Shown in pieces: positions 8,676-17,462 of a stretch of 64,000 bases of DNA. The position numbers and the translations under genes were made by a program. Under the pieces are notes generated by a model. The model was not told where the DNA came from and did no database searches. It was given only the letters and a program-made list of their open reading frames with translations. Origin of the DNA: Actinomycetaceae bacterium (GTDB lineage: Bacteria > Actinomycetota > Actinomycetes > Actinomycetales > Actinomycetaceae); contig JAUNVQ010000001.1 of NCBI GenBank assembly GCA_030540715.1, positions 34,492-98,491 on the forward strand, read 5' to 3'. The first letter of the stretch is position 1. The number at the start of each line of letters is the position of its first letter.

Positions 8676-10292
8676 ATGAATATGATAACGTCACACCAGG
8701 TCTTATCACAGGGCCTGTTTGCGGCAGATAATAATGAAATGACCCGTTTTGAACAATGGAACGAAAACGTTTCAAACGTACTAGGGTGGGCATATGGTCA
8801 TTCACTAGGATGGGTTCTAATATTTGCGCTGATGGGCGGTGGTATTTACTTTACCGTCGTGACAAAAGCTATGCAGATCACCATGTTTGGACACATGTTC
8901 ACAACGATTTTTGGCTCACGGCGTGATGCACGTGACGGGATCTCCAGTTTCCAGGCATTTGCTATCGGGCTTGCCGACCGCGTAGGAACTGGAAATATTG
9001 CAGGTGTTGCGCTTGCCATTGTTGGCGGTGGCCCCGGCGCGATTTTTTGGATGTGGGTAGTTGCCCTTATTGGTATGGCTACAGGGTTCATCGAATCGAC
9101 TCTCGGTCAGATATTTAAGATCAAAAACGTAGATGGAACCTATCGCGGTGGCCCCGCATTCTATATTGAACGAGGTTTAGGCTCGCGACTGTGGGGAGCC
9201 ATTTTTGCGGTTCTTCTGATTTTTGCCTACGGTGTTGCCTTCCAAATGATTCAGGCAAACACAATGGCTCAGGTACTGGGTGAATCTTTTGGCATCAAAT
9301 CGTGGGTATCAGCCGTTATTTTACTTCTGCTCACCGTACCATTCTTCCTAGGCGGTATTCGCCCCGTGGCCCGCACTGCCGAGTTTATTGCCCCTGTGAT
9401 GGCAGTTGCCTACCTGGTATTAACGATTATTGTGATCGCCGTGTATTACCAGCAGGTTCCCGTGATTTTCGGTTGGATTTTTGCCTATGCCTTTGGAGTG
9501 AAAACTGCAGCTGCCGGTACGATTGGCGGTATTTTGGTAGCACTTGAACAGGGCGTCAAACGTGGCTTGTTCTCTAATGAGGCAGGTATGGGCTCAGTTC
9601 CTAACGCTGCAGCGACAGCAACAGTTACTCACCCCGTTAAACAGGGGCTGGTGCAGTCAATGGGTGTGTTTGTTGATACCATTGTGGTGTGTACCTGCAC
9701 AGCATTTATTATTTTACTGTCAGGAATCTACAATCCAACCATTGACCCAAAGAACATTCCCGACAGTGATAACGGTGCGGCGCTGACAACAAGCTCTATT
9801 GCGACTATCGGTGATTGGGCGCAGCCAATGCTGGTCATCATTATTTTGGTGTTTGGTTATTCAACAATTTTGGGTAACTATGCCTATGCCGAAGGCAACG
9901 TTAAATATCTGTTGGGTGTAAAAAATAAGGGCATCGGTTTGGCTATTCTTGTGGGAGGCGCCGTTTTCCTGGGGGCGATCCTTTCCCTCAAAGCTGTGTG
10001 GGCTGTTGCTGACTGGGCAACAGGCCTGATGGCGGTAGTCAACCTAGTAGCTATTACAATACTGGGGAAGTGGGCGCTGGGTGCGTTAGCCGACTATAAA
10101 GAGCAGCTAAAAACAAAAGCCCCCGAAGATATCTATTTTTGCTCTACAGATAACCCATATCTTCCTGGCAAACTGGACACTGAAGTGTGGAACCTTGCCA
10201 CCGTTCAAGCTGATGTTCGGGCAGACGCTCAAGCGCAAAATCGTCCACATGACAATGCGCCACTGCTGGAGCGTTTAATCGATTCGGAATAA
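8676..10292 (+). CDS. Sodium:alanine/glycine symporter (AGCS family), paralogue 2
   Basis: 538 residues from ATG 8676, with GGAGGG at 8665-8670; the upstream GTG 8643 lacks a binding site. Hallmarks: RVGTGNIAGVALAI, GGPGAIFWMW, RGGPAFYIERGLGSRLWG and KRGLFSNEAGMGSVPNAAA. The N-terminus carries about 30 extra residues, and a hydrophilic tail follows the last helix (DVRADAQAQNRPHDN). It moves a small neutral amino acid with Na+ across the cytoplasmic membrane. A strong terminator follows, so it is probably monocistronic. It is closer to paralogue 3 than to paralogue 1 in the signature segments. Confidence 0.92.
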   Translation: MNMITSHQVLSQGLFAADNNEMTRFEQWNENVSNVLGWAYGHSLGWVLIFALMGGGIYFTVVTKAMQITMFGHMFTTIFGSRRDARDGISSFQAFAIGLADRVGTGNIAGVALAIVGGGPGAIFWMWVVALIGMATGFIESTLGQIFKIKNVDGTYRGGPAFYIERGLGSRLWGAIFAVLLIFAYGVAFQMIQANTMAQVLGESFGIKSWVSAVILLLLTVPFFLGGIRPVARTAEFIAPVMAVAYLVLTIIVIAVYYQQVPVIFGWIFAYAFGVKTAAAGTIGGILVALEQGVKRGLFSNEAGMGSVPNAAATATVTHPVKQGLVQSMGVFVDTIVVCTCTAFIILLSGIYNPTIDPKNIPDSDNGAALTTSSIATIGDWAQPMLVIIILVFGYSTILGNYAYAEGNVKYLLGVKNKGIGLAILVGGAVFLGAILSLKAVWAVADWATGLMAVVNLVAITILGKWALGALADYKEQLKTKAPEDIYFCSTDNPYLPGKLDTEVWNLATVQADVRADAQAQNRPHDNAPLLERLIDSE

Positions 10293-10370
10293 CCACAACC
10301 AACAATACAGCAGCCGACAAGGGAAGGCTTGGTGCTGCAATGGTAGAACTGAAAAGACCTTAGTGTAGAG

Positions 10371-10404
10371 GCGACGTGTCTGTTTGCGGGCACGTCGCTT
10401 TTAT
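10371..10404 (+). terminator. Intrinsic terminator after AGCS paralogue 2
   Basis: GCGACGTG (10371-10378) pairs with CACGTCGC (10391-10398), followed by TTTTATT. It sits 80 bases after the symporter stop. Confidence 0.85.
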
Positions 10405-10452
10405 TGTTCACCAACCTTCATCGTTAATAGGTAGAAGGTAAGTTTGGCAGAA

Positions 10453-11364
10453 CTACGCCTGTTTCTTCCTAGCAGGTTTATCTGCCGGTGCAGCCATTTT
10501 AGGCTGGGTAGTTTTCTTGTGGGTTTCTGAGGGCTTAGAGGCGGAGTTAGTTGATTGTGTCCTTACTGGTTGCGACTTTGTCGGTTGCAAGGTTGCAGGC
10601 TGTAATGTATCTACAGAAAGAATTGAAGAGGGCGAAAAGCGACGCTTGTGCTGTATGAAAGCCTCTATGCGTCTTCCCGCCCACTTGTAAAATGGTTTAA
10701 TGTAGTGATAGGGCGCTGGCCCCCACACGTGGTCTTCGTCAGTTATACAATACTTGTCAGGTACTTTGAGAATGTGAACCCCTGTCAGCTTCATCAACCA
10801 AAAATAGGGGCGAAACTTTTTGTCCATTCCCTGAACTTCAAGTCCCACAGACACTGGATGAATCTGACCGGTATTACTTTTTAGAGCCCACGATGACTGC
10901 AGTACAACGGTTTTATGGAAGAGTTCAGCTTGTTTCAATTGACGAACATAACAGAGCCATGCGCGCGTAAAATATAAAAAATGGGTAAGTGTCCCAAACT
11001 TTACATGTTTCCACCCCAGATCATCGTAGGCATTGATGACCATGCCATCAATACTGCAGGTGGCAACTTGTCCATCGGCACTGAGATAAAACCCAAGCCG
11101 TTCATCAATAAGATCAATTAAAAGTATGTCGCTGTGCGGAAATCGTAGGATCCTTTGAAGGGCATCACCTGCAAGGTCACCCTGAAAATTATTGTTTTGA
11201 AAGGCGGACTGTAGCTTTGTATTTAACAGTTGACGCAGCTTCACAGGACGATATACCGACACAATAGATTGACGGGCAGCATAACAGAGCTCGCTTGGCT
11301 GCGTGAGGCCAAACTCTACAGTGTCTCGTGCCAGACATCTTCCGTGAATAGCTATACGATACAT
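10453..11364 (-). CDS. DUF6270-like protein with a basic disordered tail
   Basis: 303 residues; AAAGGAC precedes ATG 11364. The N-terminus (IHGRCLARDTVEF, then YAARQSIVSVYRP, then DILLIDLIDERLGFY) matches the DUF6270 pattern of an early G-x-C-x-x-R-D and a later IDLIDER. This family has an SGNH-like fold and often occurs near glycan or capsule genes; its reaction is unknown. Residues about 250-303 are Thr/Gln/Pro/Ser/Lys-rich and probably disordered, ending KPARKKQA. There is no signal peptide. It is convergent with the preceding symporter and alone in its orientation. Confidence 0.6.
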   Translation of the reverse strand: MYRIAIHGRCLARDTVEFGLTQPSELCYAARQSIVSVYRPVKLRQLLNTKLQSAFQNNNFQGDLAGDALQRILRFPHSDILLIDLIDERLGFYLSADGQVATCSIDGMVINAYDDLGWKHVKFGTLTHFLYFTRAWLCYVRQLKQAELFHKTVVLQSSWALKSNTGQIHPVSVGLEVQGMDKKFRPYFWLMKLTGVHILKVPDKYCITDEDHVWGPAPYHYIKPFYKWAGRRIEAFIQHKRRFSPSSILSVDTLQPATLQPTKSQPVRTQSTNSASKPSETHKKTTQPKMAAPADKPARKKQA

Positions 11365-11731
11365 AATGTCCTTTGAGTGGTTGATTGTCCCTCAAAAGTG
11401 TACAGGTAAAGTCCATAAAATACCTGTTTTCCCAGCCAATTGGTTCGTTGTTATGAATAATCTGACAGATTTTTCGCTGTGGGAACCTTTTTGTTGACGA
11501 TGCCCGTTGTTCTTCCCATATAGATGCCAAACGGTGAAAATGGAAGGAAACGGGAATGTGAAAGGCAAAACGTGGCATACCAAGGTGGTGAGGGGAGGGA
11601 GTGGAATTGTGTTATGTGGAGCCGACGATGTGGTACATAAAAGACGTATCTGAAAAAAATAATCACGGCGCTCACTCACACTTAATGCTCCATGTGCAAC
11701 AATAAATAGACACGCAACCCAGTGGCGTGCT
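11365..11731. other. Divergent intergenic region
   Basis: It separates the DUF6270 start from the FAH gene and should hold both promoters. No RNA gene or repeat is apparent; short minus-strand ORFs lack ribosome binding sites. Confidence 0.35.
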
Positions 11732-11742
11732 TATATAAAAGC
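11707..11742 (+). promoter_or_regulatory. Promoter placed for a leaderless FAH transcript
   Basis: TAGACA (11707-11712) and TATATA (11732-11737), 19 bases apart, lie immediately before ATG 11743, and there is no Shine-Dalgarno. Transcription would begin at or next to the A of the ATG. Leaderless mRNAs are common in Actinobacteria; this case is inferred from spacing only. Confidence 0.4.
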
Positions 11743-12531
11743 ATGCGCGTAGTAAGATTTCGAGTTCATGACACCATCCATTTTGGTATTGTCCACAAAG
11801 ATGGCACCCATGTAATGGGCCTGAAAGCCGATCCTCTTTTTTCAGAACCTGAACCATCAGGTCACGTCTTTTCTCTCGATGAAGTACGTTTACTCAGCCC
11901 TGTTATTCCACGTTCAAAAGTATTATGCGTTGGCCGTAACTATGCTGAACACGTCCGCGAACTTGACCATGAAATACCTGAAGAACCTCTACTGTTTATG
12001 AAACCCAATACAGCAGTGATTGGCCCCGATGACCTGATAGTTCATCCATCTTGGTCACAGCGTGTTGACCATGAAATAGAGCTCGGTGTGGTGATAAAGA
12101 CTATAGTGAAAGATATTGCTGTGAAAGATGTTCCCACAGTAATTTTTGGTGTGTTGGTTGCTAATGATTTTACTGCCCGCGACTGTCAGCAAAAAGATGG
12201 CCAGTGGACCCGAGCCAAAGGATTCGACACCTCATGCCCGCTGGGACCGTGGATTGACATTAATCCCGACCTTGACTTACAAAACTTGACCCTTGAATGT
12301 GAAGTTGATGGCGAACTACGTCAACAAGGAAACACGAAAGACATGATGTGGCCAGTACACGAACTTATCTCCTACATGTCAAAAGTCTGTACGCTGCTTC
12401 CCGGTGATGTGATTCTTACAGGAACACCGCACGGTGTGGGCCCCGTGAAGCCAGGACAGATTGTCACAAGCCGGATTGCAGAAATCGGAGAGTTTAGCAA
12501 TCGTATTGTAGCTGCAGAAGCGACTCACTAG
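11743..12531 (+). CDS. Fumarylacetoacetate hydrolase (FAH) family protein
   Basis: 262 residues from ATG 11743 (MRVVRFRVHD), preferred over GTG 11722, which overlaps the -10. The FAH fold is clear: VGRNYAEHVREL, FMKPNTAVIGP, then the metal-binding DHEIELGVVI, NDFTARDCQQKDGQWTRAKGFDTSCPLGPWI, and a C-terminal LTGTPHGVGPV. The family cleaves or decarboxylates 2-oxo-acid metabolites such as fumarylpyruvate or oxaloacetate. In many Actinobacteria this paralogue is a conserved chromosomal gene rather than part of an aromatic pathway, and no such pathway is nearby. The substrate is uncertain. Confidence 0.85.
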   Translation: MRVVRFRVHDTIHFGIVHKDGTHVMGLKADPLFSEPEPSGHVFSLDEVRLLSPVIPRSKVLCVGRNYAEHVRELDHEIPEEPLLFMKPNTAVIGPDDLIVHPSWSQRVDHEIELGVVIKTIVKDIAVKDVPTVIFGVLVANDFTARDCQQKDGQWTRAKGFDTSCPLGPWIDINPDLDLQNLTLECEVDGELRQQGNTKDMMWPVHELISYMSKVCTLLPGDVILTGTPHGVGPVKPGQIVTSRIAEIGEFSNRIVAAEATH

Positions 12532-12579
12532 GACTACAAAACAAGGTTGTCACGTCACTTTCTGTCTCATAAGATCACG

Positions 12580-12655
12580 CCCCATTGTCATCGCCGTTCA
12601 TGTCATAATGGGGATGCACAACGCAAAGAGCAAAATCGGCACCAGCACTTTGCGT
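12580..12655 (+). promoter_or_regulatory. Two stem-loops in the leader region of AGCS paralogue 3
   Basis: CCCCATT (12580-12586) pairs with AATGGGG (12607-12613), and ACGCAAAG (12621-12628) pairs with CTTTGCGT (12648-12655). No T tract follows the second stem and no known riboswitch consensus is recognised. They may be a terminator for the FAH gene or leader control of the symporter. Confidence 0.35.
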
Positions 12656-12740
12656 GATATTAATAATGCGGGAACCCGTCACCGTTTTTGATATCACGTG
12701 AGGTTCGCGAGGTCGCCCTCTTCACTACTCTGGAGTAAAT

Positions 12741-14246
12741 ATGGTAGTCCTTGAACAGCCAACAAAAGACCTGACCACAATGGAACAATTCACCAATTTT
12801 TTTGGTGATGTTTCCCATTCTATTAACAACTGGGTTCTTCTTTATGTCCTTATCGGCTTGGGAATATACTTCACAGTATTCACAAAAGGTGTTCAGTTTC
12901 GCTATTTTGGGCGCATGTTTAAAGCCATGGCAACATCGCGAACAAATAAAGGCCAGTCACTGTCATCTTTTCAAGCGTTCACGGTGGGGCTTGCATCGCG
13001 TGTCGGTACCGGCAACATTGCGGGAGTAGCTCTTGCCTTGATATGGGGTGGTCCAGGGGCACTTTTTTGGATGTGGGTAATCGCCCTCATTGGTATGGCA
13101 ACCTCTTTTATGGAATCAACGTTGGCACAGATGTATAAAGTCCCGTGGGGGGACAGAATCTATCGTGGAGGCCCAGCCTACTATATTGAACGCGGACTTG
13201 GCTCTCGGTTATGGGGCGTGATTTTCGCGATTCTTCTGGTGTTTAGTTACGGCCTGATATTTCCTATGATTCAAGCAAACACTATAGCTACCCAATTCAA
13301 AGCAGAACTGGGTATTTCGGAGTGGGGAACAGCGGTTGTCTTGGTACTGATCTCGATTCCGATCATCCTTCGTGGTCTGCGTGTTGTAGCCCGAGTAACA
13401 GAACTTCTTGTGCCGTTTATGGCCGTGGTGTATCTGATTATTGCTACCGTGATTGTCCTTATGAACCTTACTTCGCTTCCAGGTGTACTGGGCGACATTT
13501 TTGCCGGGGCTTTTGGTATTCGTGCAGGTTTGGCAGGTACGGCAGGTGGATTATTTGCGACATTTTCCAACGGCGCTGTTCGTGGCCTGTTTTCGAATGA
13601 AGCCGGGCAAGGTTCCATGCCTAATGGTGCGGCTACAGCCGATGTTCGTCACCCCGTTGTGCAGGGATTTGTGCAGGCATTTGGTACTTTTGTTGATACT
13701 ATCCTTGTGTGCTCGGCAACTGGTTTTATGATTTTGTTAGCAGGGCCTTCCGTGTATCAACCAGGCCAAGAATATGATGACGGAATCCTTACCCAATCAG
13801 CATTAACTTTCCATCTTGAAGGCCAAGATGTTCACTGGACTGTTGCTTTTATGACACTGGTGGTCTTCCTTTTTTGCTATTCGTCAGTGTTAGGTTACTC
13901 AGTTTTCGCTGAAATTAACATTAACTATTTGAAGTGGGGTGCACTTGGCATCTGGGGACTGCGTATCTTGATGATTCTTGCTGTTGGCGTGGGCGCCATT
14001 ATTGCTCTTGAACTTGCTTGGAACCTAGCTGATATAGCTTTGGCAGTGATGACCATTGTCAATATGATCGCGATGGGACTGCTAGCCAAAAATGGTTTCT
14101 TGTGTCTGAAAGATTATGATCGACAGCGACAACAGGGGATTGCTGAGCCTATCTTTATTTCTGCAGAGGTCGATTTGCCCCACCCGATCCCTGAATCTGT
14201 ATGGACACGTGAACATAGTGAAGCAACGCAATCGCAGCAGGGCTAA
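12741..14246 (+). CDS. Sodium:alanine/glycine symporter (AGCS family), paralogue 3
   Basis: 501 residues from ATG 12741, with GGAG at 12732-12735; ATG 12777 is a possible internal start. Hallmarks: RVGTGNIAGVALALIWGGPGALFWMW, RGGPAYYIERGLGSRLWG and VRGLFSNEAGQGSMPNGAA. About ten hydrophobic segments are visible. It is a Na+-coupled small-amino-acid importer. A copy of TCGCCCTCT lies 27 bases before the start. It follows the FAH gene in the same direction, but the 209-base structured gap suggests separate transcription. Confidence 0.92.
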   Translation: MVVLEQPTKDLTTMEQFTNFFGDVSHSINNWVLLYVLIGLGIYFTVFTKGVQFRYFGRMFKAMATSRTNKGQSLSSFQAFTVGLASRVGTGNIAGVALALIWGGPGALFWMWVIALIGMATSFMESTLAQMYKVPWGDRIYRGGPAYYIERGLGSRLWGVIFAILLVFSYGLIFPMIQANTIATQFKAELGISEWGTAVVLVLISIPIILRGLRVVARVTELLVPFMAVVYLIIATVIVLMNLTSLPGVLGDIFAGAFGIRAGLAGTAGGLFATFSNGAVRGLFSNEAGQGSMPNGAATADVRHPVVQGFVQAFGTFVDTILVCSATGFMILLAGPSVYQPGQEYDDGILTQSALTFHLEGQDVHWTVAFMTLVVFLFCYSSVLGYSVFAEININYLKWGALGIWGLRILMILAVGVGAIIALELAWNLADIALAVMTIVNMIAMGLLAKNGFLCLKDYDRQRQQGIAEPIFISAEVDLPHPIPESVWTREHSEATQSQQG

Positions 14247-14322
14247 GAGAGCAGCTGAAAGACTGCTCATGAGAGAAGAACAGCGTGGAAGCGGAACTTC
14301 AGGGTGGTCTTTAACAGGTGAA

Positions 14323-14340
14323 ACTTCCCAGACGGGAAGT
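14323..14340 (+). terminator. Hairpin after AGCS paralogue 3
   Basis: ACTTCCC pairs with GGGAAGT around the loop AGAC, followed by AATTAATA rather than a T run. A weak or factor-assisted terminator. Confidence 0.4.
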
Positions 14341-14392
14341 AATTAATACTGGCAAAATCCCAGATGAACAAACACTGGTATAGCTAATAACA

Positions 14393-14494
14393 GGGAAGCC
14401 CTCTGCTGTGACTGTCACCCCACCAATGGAGGTAAGTGGGGGGAACTGCACAACAGAGGGCTTCCCAGTGGGGCATGTGTGCACATGCCCCACT
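14393..14494. terminator. Two nested long inverted repeats between convergent genes
   Basis: An 18-base arm at 14393-14410 (starts GGGAAGCCCTCTG) pairs with 14449-14466 with one mismatch, around a 38-base loop. Directly after it, AGTGGGGCATGTG (14467-14479) pairs perfectly with 14482-14494 across two bases. They lie between AGCS paralogue 3 and nagB, which converge. A bidirectional terminator without T tracts is the simplest reading. Confidence 0.55.
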
Positions 14495-14512
14495 ATAAGA
14501 AGGAGCTACTAG

Positions 14513-15301
14513 TTAGAAAATTGCTTCAGAGTGGCGTTGTTCCCACATTTCGCGGTAATGTTCGTTGTATACCAGGCGTGATGCAGCACTTTCATCAAGA
14601 AGGATCGTAGTTTTGCGATGCATCTGTAAGACGGTTCCTGGCCACATCGCAGAAATTGGACCTTCCACAAGGTGTTGAACAGCCTCTGCTTTGTGCTGGC
14701 CAAATGCCATCAACACAATATGTTCGGCATCCATAATGGTGGCAAGGCCCATCGTAATACACTTATCGGGTACCTCATTTTCACCTCCAAAGAAACGCGC
14801 GTTATCAGACTTTGTCTGTGGCGTTAGGTGGTCTATGTGGCAACGTGATGCCAGGGAGCCCCCTGGTTCATTAAAGGCCACACGTCCATTTGTGCCAATT
14901 CCAAGAATCTGCAGGTCAATACCTTTGACAGATTTAATCGTTTTTTCAAAATCGTCAGCAGCGCGCTGAAGATCGTGGGAATCACCTTTGGGAGTATAAA
15001 GATGAGATTCAACAAGGCCAGTATTTTCTGGCCCCACCAGGTTCTTTCTTAGTACGTTATGGTAAAGCTGAGGATGATCGGCATCTAGTCCAACATATTC
15101 GTCAAGAGAGAAGACTCGGGCTTCTTCAAGAGTAAAATCTGTCTCTTTATGTGCTTGACGTAGTTTTTCGTAAAGACCCTCTGGGCTTGAACTTGTAGGA
15201 ACACCAATATTTGCGTCGGGTTTACGCTCAACAAGGCGGATAATATAAGAGGCGGCTTCTTCTGCCAGCTCATCGATAGATTGAAAGATGCCAACTTGCA
15301 T
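14513..15301 (-). CDS. nagB: Glucosamine-6-phosphate deaminase with altered active site
   Basis: 262 residues, with AGGAAGG upstream of ATG 15301. NagB converts glucosamine-6-phosphate to fructose-6-phosphate and ammonia, feeding amino sugars into glycolysis. Conserved: GVPTSSSPEGLY, SLDEYVGL (Asp67, equivalent to E. coli Asp72), FNEPG (Glu145) and SLASRCHIDHLT. The usual NGH or DGH loop reads NGR: Arg140 (CGT) occupies the position of catalytic His143 of E. coli, which takes part in ring opening. Overall similarity and length are normal and the frame is intact, so activity may be reduced or changed. No nagA or PTS gene is adjacent. Confidence 0.9.
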   Translation of the reverse strand: MQVGIFQSIDELAEEAASYIIRLVERKPDANIGVPTSSSPEGLYEKLRQAHKETDFTLEEARVFSLDEYVGLDADHPQLYHNVLRKNLVGPENTGLVESHLYTPKGDSHDLQRAADDFEKTIKSVKGIDLQILGIGTNGRVAFNEPGGSLASRCHIDHLTPQTKSDNARFFGGENEVPDKCITMGLATIMDAEHIVLMAFGQHKAEAVQHLVEGPISAMWPGTVLQMHRKTTILLDESAASRLVYNEHYREMWEQRHSEAIF

Positions 15302-15882
15302 TGCGGGTAATCCTTCCTGTTTATGTGAGAAGTATTTTTATCACTATTTGTCTTATATGATGACCACATTCAGTGACGGAGCTGTCGTAGCTTCCGCATG
15401 TGCAGGGCCTCACCACATGACGCATCACAAGAGTCTGCTCGTCAGACAGTGCGTAACACTACTTTGTAGGTCTTTCGTCACGTGTTTAATGCCACTGTAC
15501 AGCATAATAACCAACTTCGCACTGTCAGTTTCATTTCTACAACACGGAGTGCACTATTGCTTACATTGGAAGAGAAAAAGTGCATATTCTTTTGTATTGT
15601 GGGTACAGTTGCGTTGTAAAACGTGGAGAGTAACGCGCGGTTTGCAAATCCTCGCATTAATATAGGGAATATGATGACCGTGTGGAAAAAATAGTCTTAA
15701 AACTTTAGAATGGAATACGGATAGATAAGATAGCAGGTGCAAGTGTTCTTCGGTAAATTCACTCGTTTCTTACGAAGGCTACTACCGACTTGTTACCTAA
15801 CCTTCGACTCGTTTCATATATTGCCTGAAATGGTGGTGTGGTGCGATGAAGGCAGTAGACAATCGAAAGGAAGCATTGTCCC
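15302..15882. other. Divergent intergenic region, no gene seen
   Basis: 581 bases between nagB and the HU gene. It should hold both promoters. No confident coding frame, repeat or RNA was recognised; the 125-codon plus-strand frame starting inside nagB's start has no binding site. Confidence 0.4.
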
Positions 15883-16170
15883 ATGAATCGAAGCGATATC
15901 GTTAGTCAGATAGCTCAACGCTCAGGACTGACGCACAGCCAGGCTGATCATGCATTTATGGTATTCCAAGATCTGATGCTTGAATGTATCTCACAAGGCG
16001 AACAAATGAATGTGACAGGTTTCTTTTCAGTGTCCCGTGTTAAGCGCGCTGCGCGCACGGGTCGTAATCCACGCACGGGGGAAGAAATACAGATTCCAGA
16101 AGGCTATGGTGTGAAAATTACACCTGGTTCAACTGTAAAAAATGCGGCGAAAACCTCCAAGGAAAAGTAG
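15883..16170 (+). CDS. HU-family nucleoid DNA-binding protein
   Basis: 95 residues; AAAGGA precedes ATG 15883. The full HU/IHF fold is visible: MNRSDIVSQIAQRSGLTHSQ (helices 1-2), VTGFFSVSRVKRAARTGRNPRTGE (beta arm with the conserved GRNPRTGE tip, a Pro that kinks DNA) and VKITPGSTVKNA. It bends and compacts DNA as a dimer. The long Ala/Lys-rich tail of mycobacterial and streptomycete HU is absent; only a short basic tail (AAKTSKEK) remains. Confidence 0.95.
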   Translation: MNRSDIVSQIAQRSGLTHSQADHAFMVFQDLMLECISQGEQMNVTGFFSVSRVKRAARTGRNPRTGEEIQIPEGYGVKITPGSTVKNAAKTSKEK

Positions 16171-16308
16171 CTGTGTCACTTTATGAATCAATACAAACTT
16201 TATTGTCGCATGATGAACATTGTGGCACAGTTGGGCTTTATATGGTGAGTTAAAGCCGTCTATACATATCGTAACTACACATATTTTCTTAGGAAGAGGG
16301 GTAAGTCG

Positions 16309-16617
16309 ATGCTTTTTGCTTTTTCTGTTGCACCCGCAACAACAGATACTCCAGATGCTTCTATGGCCGCCGCAGTGGCAGAAGCCATTTATGTTGTCAA
16401 ACAATCTGGATTGCCATATGAAACAACCTCAATGTTTACTACCATTGAGGGATCGTGGGATGAAGTGATGCCAGTTATCAAACAGGCCTGCGATGCCGTT
16501 GCCAAGACAAGTTCGCGCGTGTCGCTTGTGCTCAAAGCAGATTTGCGTCCTGGTTTTTCCGGTGAGCTGACAGGAAAAGTTGAGCGTGTTAATGAGGCTC
16601 TTGAACGGTTAGAGTAG
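16309..16617 (+). CDS. MTH1187/YkoF-type thiamine-binding protein
   Basis: 102 residues; GAGGGG precedes ATG 16309. The family pattern is clear: AFSVAPATTD at the N-terminus, SGLPYETTSMFTTIEGSWDEVMPVIKQA in the middle, and SRVSLVLKADLRPG. These small ferredoxin-like proteins assemble as multimers and are reported to bind thiamine or similar ligands in the cytoplasm; the cellular role is unclear. A thiamine ABC transporter lies in the same window 30 kb away, but nothing links their regulation (no TPP element here). Confidence 0.8.
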   Translation: MLFAFSVAPATTDTPDASMAAAVAEAIYVVKQSGLPYETTSMFTTIEGSWDEVMPVIKQACDAVAKTSSRVSLVLKADLRPGFSGELTGKVERVNEALERLE

Positions 16618-16649
16618 GCAGGGCGTCCTCGTCAAGCTGAATATAATGA

Positions 16650-16672
16650 AAGAGGGCGTAAGTTACCCTCTT
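16650..16672. terminator. Short hairpin between the thiamine-binding protein gene and ssrA
   Basis: AAGAGGG (16650-16656) pairs with CCCTCTT (16666-16672) around nine bases. The left arm is a copy of the recurring AGAGGGCG word. No T run follows. Confidence 0.35.
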
Positions 16673-16888
16673 GACGTTTAAGTGGGTACATGTTAGCCTG
16701 AAAAACTGTTTGCAGCTGCCAATAGTAGTTCCAAGTGCTAAGTCGATATGGTGGGCCATGAGCGGTTGGTGACCAGTGGTCTGAGGTCGTGTTTGTTGCA
16801 TGGTTTCGGCGTATGTGCTTGGGAATAATCTGTGTGGTGTGACTGTTGAACAAAATATAACTCAATAGGGGAGTATCCCCCAAAATAT

Positions 16889-17268
16889 GGGGGTGATCGG
16901 TTTCGACAGCAGTTGTTGGTGTAAGGGAAGCGGGTCGAGAATGAGAAGTCCTCTCGTTAATCGTCTTCTCGAAAAAATAAGTGCTAAACCTAATCGCACT
17001 GACTTCGCCCTCGCTGCCTAAGTTGCGCGAGCGCCTTTAAAAGTCCGTCAGCCCTAAGCTGCTATCTCTTAGGTTCCTGGCGTCGTTTTCGATAGCCACT
17101 GGCGCGTGACATGTCAAGGGTCACGTTGCGAGATTTACTTGACTGGGCCTGTCAACCTCAAGGTTCACGTAATAGGGTTGGGGCCAAGCAGAACGCATAC
17201 CGTGAACTGCACCCGGAGAAGACTTGCGGGGCAGCTGTTGGACGGGGGTTCAATTCCCCCCACCTCCA
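16889..17268 (+). ncRNA. ssrA: tmRNA
   Basis: The 5' end GGGGGTGATCGGTTTCGACAG is the tmRNA hallmark. The 3' end is a T-arm (GGGGG-TTCAATT-CCCCC) followed by CACCTCC, which pairs with the first seven bases, and discriminator A at 17268; CCA is not encoded. The tag reading frame is GCT AAA (16983) to TAA (17021), giving AKPNRTDFALAA, ending in the ALAA degradation signal. tmRNA rescues stalled ribosomes with SmpB. A G-rich stem lies just upstream (16869-16880). The 3' end is used as an integration site. Confidence 0.97.
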
Positions 17269-17275
17269 CTCCCAA

Positions 17276-17312
17276 AACCAGGTAGCCATGTGGTTACCTG
17301 GTTTTTTATTGG
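17276..17312 (+). terminator. Terminator after ssrA
   Basis: AACCAGGTAGCC pairs with GGTTACCTGGTT (one G-T pair), followed by TTTTATT. A near copy recurs at 19194-19229, at the far end of the integrated element. Confidence 0.85.
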
Positions 17313-17392
17313 CCTGAACAGGAATAACGCAGGTTTTCGTCGATTTTTTGAACACGGTCTTTAACGGTTTTTATCGGTGATTATCGGCCTAG

Positions 17393-17414
17393 TTATGGTG
17401 CAAATTATGGTACA
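17393..17414 (+). repeat. Left arm-type repeat of the ssrA element
   Basis: Two tandem TTATGG(T)GCA/TACA half-units. The same 22 bases recur at 19103-19124 with one mismatch in the middle. Paired repeats just inside both ends are typical integrase arm-binding sites. Confidence 0.65.
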
Positions 17415-17462
17415 AATTTTACGGTACGGCTATATGATGATTTATGTACATCACTCGCAAAT

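Noticed and set aside
15288-15665. 125-codon plus-strand open frame
   Set aside because: Starts inside the nagB start region, lacks a binding site, and the Cys/Leu-rich product matches no family.
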